64,000 bases of DNA from Azorhizobium doebereinerae UFLA1-100 (GTDB lineage: Bacteria > Pseudomonadota > Alphaproteobacteria > Rhizobiales > Xanthobacteraceae), in contig NZ_AXBA01000032.1 of NCBI RefSeq assembly GCF_000473085.1, forward strand, positions 1-64,000, written 5' to 3'. Under the pieces are notes generated by a model that worked only from the letters and a program-made list of their open reading frames with translations, was not told the DNA's origin and did no database searches. Of this stretch, positions 19,482 to 28,634 are shown one piece after another. The stretch's first letter is position 1; every line of letters starts with the position of its first letter. The translations under genes were made by a program, and so were the position numbers.

Positions 19482-19560
19482 TAGCCTCTCCCCTCCCCCG
19501 CCGAGAGTCAAGCAGGTCGGATCAGGCAGATCCGCACGGCAGCGCCGGGCGGCCTCCGGA

Positions 19561-20064
19561 TCAGCGCGGATGCTCGGCGCGCCAGTCCGAGGGGCGCACG
19601 AACGGCCCGCTCCACAGGCCCCGGCGCGTCACCCGCGCTTCCAGCTCGGAGGCGGAATAGCGGCCGGTGGACAAGGCGAGCCCCGCCCGCACCAGGCTTT
19701 CCGCAATGTCCACCTCCCCCACCCGGCAACTGGCCACGAGGCGGTGGTAGACGTCCCGCGCGCGGCCCTCGCAATGGGCGACGCCGGCGGCCAGAGCGGT
19801 CTGCAACGCGGTTTGGGCGGCCTCCCCGCACGGCCAGGTCGTGGCGCCGCCGCAGGTCTGGTGCCGTTCCGGCGCATCGATACCCGCAAGGCGGATCCGC
19901 GTGCCCCGCACATCCAGCGTGTCGCCGTCCACGGCGAACGCCGGGCCCAGCACCTCGGTCCTCCCGCTCACGTGCTCGGACAGGCCACCCGCCAGCAGGA
20001 ACAGGCCGGCCAGAAGCGCGAAGGCCAGGACAAGATCGGCGGTGGACAGGGGACGCAGGCGCAT
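19561..20064 (-). CDS. Thermonuclease (SNase-like) family protein, membrane-anchored or secreted
   Basis: About 167 residues. The N-terminal hydrophobic segment LVLAFALLAGLFLLAGG is a signal or anchor. The SNase fold follows with VDGDTLDV, RLAGIDAPE (catalytic Arg and Glu) and RDVYHRLVA (second catalytic Arg). It should degrade DNA or RNA outside the cytoplasm. ATG 20064 is chosen over a TTG four codons upstream. It is divergent from the sensor kinase gene at 20210. Confidence 0.88.
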   Translation of the reverse strand: MRLRPLSTADLVLAFALLAGLFLLAGGLSEHVSGRTEVLGPAFAVDGDTLDVRGTRIRLAGIDAPERHQTCGGATTWPCGEAAQTALQTALAAGVAHCEGRARDVYHRLVASCRVGEVDIAESLVRAGLALSTGRYSASELEARVTRRGLWSGPFVRPSDWRAEHPR

Positions 20065-20209
20065 GGCCTTCCGCAAACCCGATTCCGGTGCGTGGCGTCA
20101 ATGCCGAAGCCCGCCGTTAACCTTTCATAAACCCTGCTGGCGCAGGAGTCGTGGCCGAGCCTGTGCCGGTGGACTAAGCCGCCTGCCGAGGCGCAAAAGG
20201 TTCGGGCAT

Positions 20210-21286
20210 ATGACAGGGCCCCACACGGATCGCGCACCCCGCGCCCTCGCGCCCGACCGGGCTCCCGCGGCGGATGCGGACGGATTCGATGCCCTGATGA
20301 CCGAGGCCCGCCGCTCCGTGCGCTGGCTCGCCGGGGCGCTCATCGCCTTCGTCGCCGGCCTGCTGCTCGCCCGCCTCCACACGCCCCTGCTTTGGCTCGC
20401 CGCCACCCCGCTCGCCTTCGCCGGGCTGGAACTGCTGACCCTGCGCCGCACCCTTCAGCGCCTCGCCGCCGCGCGCCCGCAGGCGGGCGAGGCCGAGGCC
20501 GCGCGGCTCGCCGCCGCCGTGGCGGAAAGCCGGGCCAAGTCACGCTTCCTGGCCGAGATGAGCCACGAATTGCGCACCCCGCTGAACGCGGTGATCGGCT
20601 TTTCCGAGATGATGGCGCAGGAGGTGCTCGGCCCCCACCAGGTGCCCGCCTATCGCGACTATGCGCAGGACATCCACGCCTCCGGCCGGCACCTGCTCTC
20701 GCTCGCCGACGACATCCTGGACCTCGCCCGCATCGAGACAGGGCACCGCCAGTTGTTCGAGACCGCCGTCAGCCTCGGAACCCTGGCGCAGGACTGCGCC
20801 CACATGATGCGCCTCGCCGCCACCGGGCGGGCCATCGCCCTGGAGGTCGAGGAAGCCGCCCGCCCCCGCCTGTGGGCGGACGAGCGGGCGGTGCGGCAGA
20901 TGGTGCTGAACCTCTTGTCCAATGCGGTGAAGTTCACGCCCGAGGGCGGCACCGTGCGCCTCGTGGTGGATTGCGCTCCGGACGGCGCGCCCTGCCTGGC
21001 GGTGGAAGATACCGGCCCCGGCATGGGCGAGGCGGAACTGCCGCTGACCCCGTCGCCGCATCATCGCGAAAGCCGGCTCGATCCGGCGAGCGGGCGTGGC
21101 GCGGGGCTGGGCCTTGCCATCGTCCAGGGGCTCGCCGGCCTGCACGGCGCCCGGCTGGACTTTTCCGACCGCGCGGCGGGTGGCACGCGGGCCACCCTCA
21201 CCTTCCCGGTGGCGCGGCGCCTCGGCGAGGCAGCCGCGCCGGCCGAGCCGCTCCGGCCGGCGGCGCTCCTCGCCGCCGCCGAATAG
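20210..21286 (+). CDS. Membrane sensor histidine kinase
   Basis: 358 residues: an acidic N-terminal tail, one or two membrane helices (about 40-75), then a HisKA domain with H-box FLAEMSHELRTPLNA and a HATPase_c domain with N-box LLSNAVKFTPEGG, DTGPGM and GAGLGLAIVQGL. No HAMP, PAS or periplasmic sensor is visible, as in PleC/DivJ-like alphaproteobacterial kinases. No response regulator gene is adjacent, so the partner is unknown. ATG 20210 is preceded by AAAAGG; a much longer frame would overlap the divergent nuclease gene and is rejected. Confidence 0.9.
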   Translation: MTGPHTDRAPRALAPDRAPAADADGFDALMTEARRSVRWLAGALIAFVAGLLLARLHTPLLWLAATPLAFAGLELLTLRRTLQRLAAARPQAGEAEAARLAAAVAESRAKSRFLAEMSHELRTPLNAVIGFSEMMAQEVLGPHQVPAYRDYAQDIHASGRHLLSLADDILDLARIETGHRQLFETAVSLGTLAQDCAHMMRLAATGRAIALEVEEAARPRLWADERAVRQMVLNLLSNAVKFTPEGGTVRLVVDCAPDGAPCLAVEDTGPGMGEAELPLTPSPHHRESRLDPASGRGAGLGLAIVQGLAGLHGARLDFSDRAAGGTRATLTFPVARRLGEAAAPAEPLRPAALLAAAE

Positions 21287-21316
21287 GCGTCAGGCCCGCA
21301 CCGCCGCCAAGCCCGC

Positions 21317-22345
21317 TCAGTCCTTGTTGGCGACGCCGGCTTCCGAGAAGGTGCCCATGCCGGTGTGGCAGGCCACCGCCGCCTTCACCACGCCCAGCGC
21401 CAGCGCCGCGCCGGAGCCCTCGCCGAGCCGCATGCCGAGATCGAGGATGGGCTTGAGCTTCAGCTGATCCAGCAACTGGCGATGGGCCCGCTCGCCGGAG
21501 ACATGGCCGGCGAGGCAATGGTCGAGCGCGGAAGGATCGAGCGCATGCAGCACCGCCGCCGCCGCCGTCACCACATAGCCGTCGAGAACCACCGGCACCC
21601 GCTCGTGGCGCGCGGCCAGGATGGCGCCGGCCATGGCGGCCAGCTCCCGGCCGCCGACCCGGCGCAGCACCTCCAAGGGGTCCGACAGGGCGGCCCCGTG
21701 GAAGGCGATGGCGGCGCGCACCGCCTCCAGCTTGCGCTCCAGCACGGCGCCGGTGGCGCCGGTGCCGGCGCCGACCCAGTCCTCCGCCGCGCCGCCGTAG
21801 AGCGCGGTGCAGATGGCGGCGGCGATGGTGGTGTTGCCGATGCCCATCTCGCCCAGCGCCAGCACGTCCGCCCCGCCGGCGATGGCCTGCATGCCGAAGG
21901 CGATGGTGGCGGCGCAGGCGCGCTCGTCCAGCGCCGCGTCCTGGGTGATGTCGGGCGTGGGCATGTCGAGCGCGAGATCGAACACCCTGAGGCCGGCATC
22001 GAAGGTGGAGCAGATCTGGTTGACCGCCGCCTTCCCGTTGGTGAAGGCGCCGACCATCTGCTTGGTCACCGCGCCCGGATAGGGCGACACGCCGCGGTCC
22101 GCGATGCCATGGGTGGCGGCGAACACCGCCACCATGGGCCGGTCCGCCGTGGGCATGGCCTTGCCCTGCCAGGTGGCGAGGTGGATGGCGATCTCTTCCA
22201 GGCGCCCAAGCGCGCCCGGCGGCTTCAGCAGGTCGATCTGGCGCACCCGCGCGGCGTCCCCGGCCGCCGTGTCGGCGGCGGGCATGGTGGCGACGAGATG
22301 ACGGATGTCATCGAACGGCAGGCCGGTGGGGTTCTGAACGGACAT
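21317..22345 (-). CDS. cobT: Nicotinate-nucleotide:dimethylbenzimidazole phosphoribosyltransferase
   Basis: This 342-residue CobT transfers ribose phosphate from nicotinate mononucleotide to 5,6-dimethylbenzimidazole, building the lower loop of cobalamin. Characteristic blocks are KPPGALGRLE, FAATHGI, GEMGIGNTTIAAA and the C-terminal RLGEGSGAALAL with the catalytic Glu. ATG 22345 is preferred over a GTG two codons upstream. cobS is not adjacent and no cobalamin riboswitch is visible. It is convergent with the kinase gene, 30 bp away. Confidence 0.94.
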   Translation of the reverse strand: MSVQNPTGLPFDDIRHLVATMPAADTAAGDAARVRQIDLLKPPGALGRLEEIAIHLATWQGKAMPTADRPMVAVFAATHGIADRGVSPYPGAVTKQMVGAFTNGKAAVNQICSTFDAGLRVFDLALDMPTPDITQDAALDERACAATIAFGMQAIAGGADVLALGEMGIGNTTIAAAICTALYGGAAEDWVGAGTGATGAVLERKLEAVRAAIAFHGAALSDPLEVLRRVGGRELAAMAGAILAARHERVPVVLDGYVVTAAAAVLHALDPSALDHCLAGHVSGERAHRQLLDQLKLKPILDLGMRLGEGSGAALALGVVKAAVACHTGMGTFSEAGVANKD

Positions 22346-22373
22346 GGGCACTCGGGACAGGTCGTTGAAACGA

Positions 22374-22400
22374 AAGCGGCGCCGGAGACCGGCGCCGCTT
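22374..22400 (-). terminator. Rho-independent terminator downstream of the RND permease gene
   Basis: A 12-bp stem AAGCGGCGCCGG / CCGGCGCCGCTT with a 3-nt loop is followed on the minus strand by TTTCGTTT. It lies 18 bp after the permease stop (22418) and before cobT on the same strand, so cobT is probably transcribed separately. Confidence 0.85.
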
Positions 22401-22417
22401 GATTGACGAAGGCGTCC

Positions 22418-25400
22418 TCACTCCGCCGGGGCGGGGTGGTCGGGGGCCTGGTCCTCTTCCTTCTTGCCTTCGGTGAAGGAGGCGATCCAGCGGGCCAGCA
22501 CATAGAAGACCGGCGTGAAGATGAGGCCGAAGAAGGTCACGCCGATCATGCCGGAGAACACCGCCGTGCCCAGCGCCTGGCGCAGTTCCGCGCCGGCGCC
22601 GACCGCCCAGACCAGCGGCACCACGCCGAGGATGAAGGCCAGCGAGGTCATGATGATCGGGCGCAGACGCAGCCGGGCCGCCTCCACCGCCGCCTCGCGC
22701 CGCCCCATGCCCTGGTCCTCCAATTGCTTGGCAAACTCGACGATGAGGATGGCGTTCTTGGCGGCGAGGCCGATGAGCACGATGAAGCCCACCTGGGTCA
22801 GGATGTTGTTGTCCATCCCGCGCAGGATGACGCCGCCCAGCGCCGCCACCAGGCACATGGGCACGATCAGCACCACGGCCAGCGGCAGCGTCAGGCTTTC
22901 ATACTGCGCCGCCAGCACCAGGAAGACGAACACCACGCCCAGGGCAAAGGCGAAGACGGCGGTGTTGCCGGCCCGCTGCTGCTGGAAGGCCAGCGTCGTC
23001 CACTCATAGGCGAAGCCCTGCGGCAGCACCTTGGCGGCGAGCTGCTGCATGGTCTGGATGGCCTGGCCCTGGGAGTAGCCCGGAGCCGGGCTGCCATCCA
23101 GTTCCGCCGCCGTATAGAGGTTGTAGCGCGGCACGCGGTAGGGGCCGGAAATGTCCTGCACCGTCGTGAACGACCCGAGCGGCACCGTGTCGCCGTCGGC
23201 ATTCTTCACCCGGATGGCGAGGATGTCCTTGACCTCCTTGCGGAACGGGCTGTCGGCCTGGATCTGGACGCGGAACGTCCGGTTGAACAGGTTGAAGTCG
23301 TTCACATAGGTCGAGCCGATGTAGCTCTGCAAAGCGCTGAACACGTCGGAGACGTTGACCCGCAGGAGCTGCGCCTTGGCGCGGTCGATGTCGAGATAGA
23401 CCTGCGGGGTCGAGGTCTCGAACAGCGAATACACCTGCTGGAGGCCCGGCGTCTGGGCCGCCGCGCCCATCATGGCATAGACCGCGTTGCGCAGCGCCAG
23501 CGGGCCCTGGCCGTCACGATCCTCGATCATCATGCGGAAGCCGCCGGCATTGCCGATGCCGTTGACCGGCGGCGGCTGCACCACGATGAGCAGCGAATCC
23601 TGGATCGCGGCGAGCTTGCCGAACAGCGCCCGCTGCACCGCGCTGGCGGTCCGGGTGGGATCGCCGGCGCGCTGGGAGAACGGCTCCAGGATCACGAACA
23701 TGGCGCCGGCGTTCGGGGCGTTGGTGAAGGTGGCGCCCGAGAAGCCGACGATGTTCACGATGTGGCCGACGCCCGGGGTGCCGAGCACCAGGTCCGCCGC
23801 CCGCTTCATCACGTCGTCGGTGCGCGACATGGACGAGCCGGGCGGCAGCTGGGCCGCCACGATGAGGTAGCCGCGATCCTGGTCGGGAATGAAGCCTTGC
23901 GGCGTCGAGACGAACAGGTAGCCGCCGAAGGCGACGATGCCGGCATAGACGATCAGCACCAGGGCCACGACCCGCACCAGGCGGGACACCACGGCCGCAT
24001 AGCCGTTGCCCAGGGCCTCGAAGCTGCGGTTGAACAGGTTGAAGAAGCCCATCACCGGCTTGGCGTACCAGGCGACATGGTGGTGGCCGGTGGCATGCGG
24101 CTTCAGCAGCAGCGCGCACATGGCGGGCGACAGCGTCAGCGACACCAGCAGCGAGATCAGCGTCGAGCCGGCGATGGTGAGCGCGAATTGCTGGTAGAAC
24201 TGGCCGGAGATGCCGGTGATGAAGGCGGTGGGGATGAACACCGACGACAGCACCAGCGAGATGGCGACCAGCGCGCCGCCCACCTCGTCCATGGTCTTGT
24301 AGGCGGCATCGCGCGGCGAAAGGCCGGCCGCGATGTTGCGCTCCACGTTCTCCACCACGACGATGGCGTCGTCCACCACGATGCCGATGGCCAGCACCAG
24401 GCCGAACAGCGACAGGTTGTTCAGCGAGAAGCCGAACAGCTTCATCACGAAGAAGGTGCCGATCAGCGAGATCGGGATGGCGAGGATCGGGATGATCGCC
24501 GCCCGCCAGGTCTGGAGGAACAGCACCACCACGATCACCACCAGCACCACAGCCTCGAAGATGGTGTGGATCACCGCCTCGACCGACTGCGAGATGAACT
24601 CGGTGGGATTGTAGTAGATGGCGTACTTCAGGCCCTGCGGGAACACCTTGCCCAGTTCCTCCATCTTCGCCAGCACGGCGTTACCGGTGGCGAGCGCGTT
24701 GGAACCCGGCCGCTGGAACACGCCCAGCGAGATGGAGATGTCCTTGTCGAGATAGGAGGTGGAGGAATAGTCCTGCGCGCTGATCTCGACCTTGGCCACG
24801 TCCTTCAGCCGCACCAAAGCGGTGGCGGTCTGCTTGATGACCACGTTGCCGAACTCTTCCGGCGTGGTGAGGCGGCCGAGGGTGCGCACCGCGATCTGGA
24901 ACGCGCCGGGATTGGAGACCGGCGGCTGGTTCAGCACGCCGGAGGCCACCTGCACGTTCTGGCCCTGGAGGGCCGTCACCACTTCCGCCGCCGTCAGGTT
25001 GAGCGTCTGGAGCCGCTGCGGGTCCAGCCACACCTGCATGGCGTAGTCGCGGCCGCCGAACACGGTGATGGAGCCGACGCCGTCGATGCGCGACAGCACG
25101 TCCTTGATCTGGACGTTGGCGTAATTGGAGATGAACAGCGGATCGCGCGAGCCGTCGGGCGAATAGAGGCTGACCACCATCAGGATGTCCGGCGAGCTCT
25201 TCGCCGTGACCACGCCGATCTGCTGCACCTCGGAGGGCAGGCGCGGCGAGGCGATGGCCACGCGGTTCTGCACCTGCACCTGGGCGATGTCGAGATTGGT
25301 GCCGAGATCGAACGTGACCGAGATGGTGAAGCGGCCGTCGGCGGAGGAGTTGGAGGAGAGATAGAGCATCCCCTCCACGCCGTTGATCTGCTGTTCGATC

Positions 25401-25597
25401 GGCGCGACGACGGTATCGGCCACGGTCTCGGCGCTGGCGCCGGGATACTGGCCGGTCACGGTGATGACCGGCGGGGCGATCTCGGGATATTGCGCCACCG
25501 GCAGGCGCACGTAGGACACCGCGCCCAGGATCATCACCACGATGGAGATGACGAAGGCGAAGATCGGCCGGTCGATGAAGAAGTGGGAGAAGCGCAT
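22418..25597 (-). CDS. RND (HAE1) multidrug efflux permease, AcrB/MexB-like
   Basis: This 1059-residue inner-membrane proton/drug antiporter has the full RND length: TM1 after FSHFFIDRPIFAFVISIVVM, two large periplasmic loops and 12 TM helices. The proton-relay aspartate pair is present in TM4 (GIVVDDAIVVVENVERN), along with the duplicated-half motif near AAKNAILIVEFA. It is encoded 13 bp after the adaptor gene. No outer-membrane channel gene is adjacent, so it must use a TolC-like protein encoded elsewhere. Substrates cannot be read from the sequence. Confidence 0.95.
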   Translation of the reverse strand: MRFSHFFIDRPIFAFVISIVVMILGAVSYVRLPVAQYPEIAPPVITVTGQYPGASAETVADTVVAPIEQQINGVEGMLYLSSNSSADGRFTISVTFDLGTNLDIAQVQVQNRVAIASPRLPSEVQQIGVVTAKSSPDILMVVSLYSPDGSRDPLFISNYANVQIKDVLSRIDGVGSITVFGGRDYAMQVWLDPQRLQTLNLTAAEVVTALQGQNVQVASGVLNQPPVSNPGAFQIAVRTLGRLTTPEEFGNVVIKQTATALVRLKDVAKVEISAQDYSSTSYLDKDISISLGVFQRPGSNALATGNAVLAKMEELGKVFPQGLKYAIYYNPTEFISQSVEAVIHTIFEAVVLVVIVVVLFLQTWRAAIIPILAIPISLIGTFFVMKLFGFSLNNLSLFGLVLAIGIVVDDAIVVVENVERNIAAGLSPRDAAYKTMDEVGGALVAISLVLSSVFIPTAFITGISGQFYQQFALTIAGSTLISLLVSLTLSPAMCALLLKPHATGHHHVAWYAKPVMGFFNLFNRSFEALGNGYAAVVSRLVRVVALVLIVYAGIVAFGGYLFVSTPQGFIPDQDRGYLIVAAQLPPGSSMSRTDDVMKRAADLVLGTPGVGHIVNIVGFSGATFTNAPNAGAMFVILEPFSQRAGDPTRTASAVQRALFGKLAAIQDSLLIVVQPPPVNGIGNAGGFRMMIEDRDGQGPLALRNAVYAMMGAAAQTPGLQQVYSLFETSTPQVYLDIDRAKAQLLRVNVSDVFSALQSYIGSTYVNDFNLFNRTFRVQIQADSPFRKEVKDILAIRVKNADGDTVPLGSFTTVQDISGPYRVPRYNLYTAAELDGSPAPGYSQGQAIQTMQQLAAKVLPQGFAYEWTTLAFQQQRAGNTAVFAFALGVVFVFLVLAAQYESLTLPLAVVLIVPMCLVAALGGVILRGMDNNILTQVGFIVLIGLAAKNAILIVEFAKQLEDQGMGRREAAVEAARLRLRPIIMTSLAFILGVVPLVWAVGAGAELRQALGTAVFSGMIGVTFFGLIFTPVFYVLARWIASFTEGKKEEDQAPDHPAPAE

Positions 25598-25610
25598 GGT
25601 GTGTCGCTCC

Positions 25611-26795
25611 TCACTTGGCCGGGGCGGCGGCGTTACCCGGTGTGGCGCCCGCGGCAGGCGCCGCCGGCTTCTCTTCCTGCGGGGTGACCTTCACGCCCGG
25701 ACGCACGCGCATCAGGCCGTTGACCACCACCACGTCATCCGGCGAGAGGCCGGACTTAATCGAGCGGCGGCCATCCACCACCGGGCCGAGTTCCACGAAC
25801 TTCATGCCGATGGCGTTCTCGGGGCCGACCACATAGACGAACTTGCGCACCTGCTCGGAGCCGATGGCGCTGTCGGGCACGGTGAGCGCCTCATAGGGCT
25901 TGCTGGCGGCGAGGCGGATGCGCGCGAACATGCCGGGGCGGAACAGGCCGTTGGGATTGTCGAACACGGCGCGGCCGCGGATGGTCCCGGTGGCGGTGTC
26001 CACCACGTTGTTCAGGAAGTCCATCTTGCCCTTGTGGTCGAAGGTCTTCTCGTCGAGGAGCTTCAGGTCCACGGGCATGCCGGTGTCGGCGCTGCCGCTG
26101 GTCTTGTAGCGCAGCAGCGAGCCTTCATCGAAGGTGAACTCGAACCGGATCGGGTCGGTGGAGACGATCACCGCCAGCAGGGTGGGCGTGCCGCCGCTGG
26201 CGCCGATCACGTAATTGCCGATCGACACGCGGCGGTCGCCGATGCGGCCGGCCACCGGGGCGGTGAGCGCGGAGAATTCCAGGTCGAGCTGCGCGGAGGC
26301 GACGGCTGCTTCCTGCGCCTGCAAGGTGGCGGCGGCGGTACGCTCGGTCTGGGTGCGCTGATCGAAGGTCTGCTTGGAGATCGCCGTCGAGTTGCGGTCC
26401 TGCAGCAGGGTCTTGGCGCGCTCCAGGTCGGTCTGGGCGAAATCGAGGTTGGCCTGGGCCTGGGCGAGGTTGGCCTTGGCCTGGTCGAGCGCGATCTTGA
26501 ACGGACGCTGGTCGAGGGTGAACAGCGGGTCGCCCTTCTTCACCAGCTGGCCGTCGGTGAAATGGATCTCCGACAGATAGCCGGACACCCGCGCATGCAC
26601 GTTCACCTCATCCACCGCGATGAAGCGGCCGACATATTCGTCGTAATCGGTGATGGTGCGCGGCTGCGGCTTGGCGACGGTGACCGCCGGAGCCGGCGGC
26701 GCGCCGGCCTGCTGCTGCGGCTGGCCGCACGCGGCGAGCGCGAACAGCGGCACGGCGGCCAGGGCCTTGAGCGGAAGGCGAGCCAATACGGACAT
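25611..26795 (-). CDS. RND efflux periplasmic adaptor (membrane fusion) lipoprotein, AcrA-like
   Basis: 394 residues. The signal peptide ends in a lipobox (LFALAAC, Cys about residue 23), followed by the lipoyl half (EVNVHARVSGYLSEI), a helical hairpin about 95-165 and beta-barrel/MP domains. It links the permease (next gene, 13 bp) to an outer-membrane channel. The C-terminus is an Ala/Pro-rich tail. No TetR- or MarR-type local repressor gene is adjacent; murJ lies upstream on the same strand with a 140-bp gap. Confidence 0.94.
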   Translation of the reverse strand: MSVLARLPLKALAAVPLFALAACGQPQQQAGAPPAPAVTVAKPQPRTITDYDEYVGRFIAVDEVNVHARVSGYLSEIHFTDGQLVKKGDPLFTLDQRPFKIALDQAKANLAQAQANLDFAQTDLERAKTLLQDRNSTAISKQTFDQRTQTERTAAATLQAQEAAVASAQLDLEFSALTAPVAGRIGDRRVSIGNYVIGASGGTPTLLAVIVSTDPIRFEFTFDEGSLLRYKTSGSADTGMPVDLKLLDEKTFDHKGKMDFLNNVVDTATGTIRGRAVFDNPNGLFRPGMFARIRLAASKPYEALTVPDSAIGSEQVRKFVYVVGPENAIGMKFVELGPVVDGRRSIKSGLSPDDVVVVNGLMRVRPGVKVTPQEEKPAAPAAGATPGNAAAPAK

Positions 26796-26935
26796 ACAGG
26801 GGGCTCCGGAAGGGCGCCAATGCGGCGGTTTATCGAGCGAACGGCGCCTCCCGCAACTGACGAGCCGTTCTTTTCAGGAAACGGTCGATAGCACAGCTTC
26901 CCGCGTTGCAAAATGGGTTCGGCTCGGTTCTTCCC

Positions 26936-28486
26936 TCAGGCCGGATCGCGGAGGCGGCGGCGACCGACCAGCCCGGCCAGGAAACCACGCCCCAAAAGTG
27001 CCGCAACGGCAAGCAGATAGGCAAGGCCGCCGGCGGCGACGACGAGGCAGAACATCACTTCGTCGCGAGCCTCGGTCATGCGCGCGGTCAGCATGGCGGA
27101 GAGCTGGTAGGCCCCGACCAGCGCCACGGCCAGCACGATGCCGCAGGCCGCCAGCCGCAGCAGGTGCCCCCCCAGCAGCCGGTCGCCCACCGGGAAGCCC
27201 TTGCGCCGCGCGAACCAGATCAGCAGGCCCACATTGATCCAGCCGCCGACGGCGGTGGCCAGCGCCAGCCCGACCTGCGCCAGCACGCCCGTCAGCGCGA
27301 ACTTGAGCGCCACGTTGAGTGCCACGGCGGTCAGCGAGGCCTTCATCGGCGTCGCCGTGTCGCCGCGCGCCTGGAACGGCGAGACGAAGGCCCGCACCAC
27401 CAGGAAGGCGAGAAGGCCGATGCCATAGGCCTGGAGGGTGGCGGCCGCCTCCGCCGCGTCGCCGCGGGTGAAGGCGCCGCGCGCGAACAGCGCCCGCATG
27501 GTCAGATCGGGAATCAGCAGCGAGGCCACCATGAAGGGCAGGCCGAGCAGCACCGCCAGTTCCACCGAGCGGGCCTGTGCCTCCGCCGCCCCCACATCGT
27601 CCCCCGCCGCCAGCCGCCGGGCCATCTCCGGCAGCAGCACGGTGCCGATGGCGATGCCCACGACGCCGATGGGCAACTGGTTGATGCGATCGGCATAATA
27701 CAGCGCCGACAGGGCGCCGGCGGGCAGGAAGGTGGCGATGATGGTGTCGGCGAACATGGCGATCTGTACGCCGGCCGAGCCGATGATCGCCGGCCCCAGC
27801 GCCTTGAGGAACTGCCGCGTGCCGGGATCGAGGCGCGGCGTGCCGAATCGCAGGCCGATGCCGCTGCGCTCCGCATCCCACGCCACCAGCAGCACCTGGA
27901 GCACGCCGGAGGCGAGCACGCCCCAGGCGGCGGCATGGCCGGCGGTGGGAAAGGAGGCGGCGGCGAGCAGCGTGCCGACCATGCAGACATTGAGCAGGAT
28001 GGGCGAGGCCGCCGCCATGGCGAAGCGCTCGGAGGCATTGAGCGCCCCGGAGATCAGCGTCGCGACCGAGATGAGGGCGAGATAGGGAAAGGTGATGCGG
28101 GTCAGCGTCACCGCCAGGTCGAAGCGCTGCGGATCATCGGCGAGGCCCGGCGCCAGCAGGCCGACGAACTGCGGCGTGAAGCCGAGCGCCAGGGCCAGCA
28201 GCAGGCCGTGCACCCAGGCCATGGCGGTCAGCACCTCGTCGGCGAAGCCCCGCGCCGCCGGAATACCGCCCTGCGCCTTCAGCCGCGCATAGGTGGGCAC
28301 GAAGGCGGCGTTGAACGCCCCCTCGGCGAAGATGGCGCGGAAATGGTTGGGCAGCCGGAAGGCGATGAGGAAGGCATCCGCCACCGGCCCGGCGCCGAGC
28401 ACGGCGGCCATGACCACGTCGCGGACGAAACCGGCCAGCCGCGACAGCAGGGTGAAGCCGCCGACAGAGAGAATGTTGCGGAACAT
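26936..28486 (-). CDS. murJ: Lipid II flippase MurJ (MviN)
   Basis: This 516-residue membrane protein of the MOP exporter superfamily has about 14 TM helices and translocates lipid II during peptidoglycan synthesis. Landmarks are the N-terminal FTLLSRLAGFVRDVVMA and RLPNHFRAIFAEGAFN, the conserved Arg-rich start of MurJ. ATG 28486 gives the usual MFRNILSVGG. It is probably expressed alone; the upstream sugar gene ends with a terminator. Confidence 0.95.
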   Translation of the reverse strand: MFRNILSVGGFTLLSRLAGFVRDVVMAAVLGAGPVADAFLIAFRLPNHFRAIFAEGAFNAAFVPTYARLKAQGGIPAARGFADEVLTAMAWVHGLLLALALGFTPQFVGLLAPGLADDPQRFDLAVTLTRITFPYLALISVATLISGALNASERFAMAAASPILLNVCMVGTLLAAASFPTAGHAAAWGVLASGVLQVLLVAWDAERSGIGLRFGTPRLDPGTRQFLKALGPAIIGSAGVQIAMFADTIIATFLPAGALSALYYADRINQLPIGVVGIAIGTVLLPEMARRLAAGDDVGAAEAQARSVELAVLLGLPFMVASLLIPDLTMRALFARGAFTRGDAAEAAATLQAYGIGLLAFLVVRAFVSPFQARGDTATPMKASLTAVALNVALKFALTGVLAQVGLALATAVGGWINVGLLIWFARRKGFPVGDRLLGGHLLRLAACGIVLAVALVGAYQLSAMLTARMTEARDEVMFCLVVAAGGLAYLLAVAALLGRGFLAGLVGRRRLRDPA

Positions 28487-28566
28487 GGGACTCCGGTTCC
28501 CGGGCGCGATGGCGGCGACCGTAAAGCAGGTGCCGAGCCGCTGGCAAACGCGCGCCCGGCGGCCGG

Positions 28567-28596
28567 AAACGAAACCGCCGCCCGGAAGGGCGGCGG
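28567..28596 (-). terminator. Rho-independent terminator of the aminotransferase gene
   Basis: On the minus strand CCGCCGCCC-TTCC-GGGCGGCGG is followed by TTTCGTTTC, 38 nt past the stop at 28635. It separates the sugar-modification pair from murJ. Confidence 0.8.
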
Positions 28597-28634
28597 AGCA
28601 GTCTCACGGCGTCGGGCGGCGCGGCCGCCCGCGC

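Noticed and set aside
19841-20209. Long N-terminal extension of the sensor kinase
   Set aside because: It overlaps the divergent thermonuclease gene on the other strand and reads as Arg/Ser-rich noise; ATG 20210 has an RBS-like AAAAGG.
21317-22345. Cobalamin riboswitch controlling cobT
   Set aside because: The 72-bp gap upstream is too short and mostly occupied by the permease terminator; no B12-box-like sequence is present.
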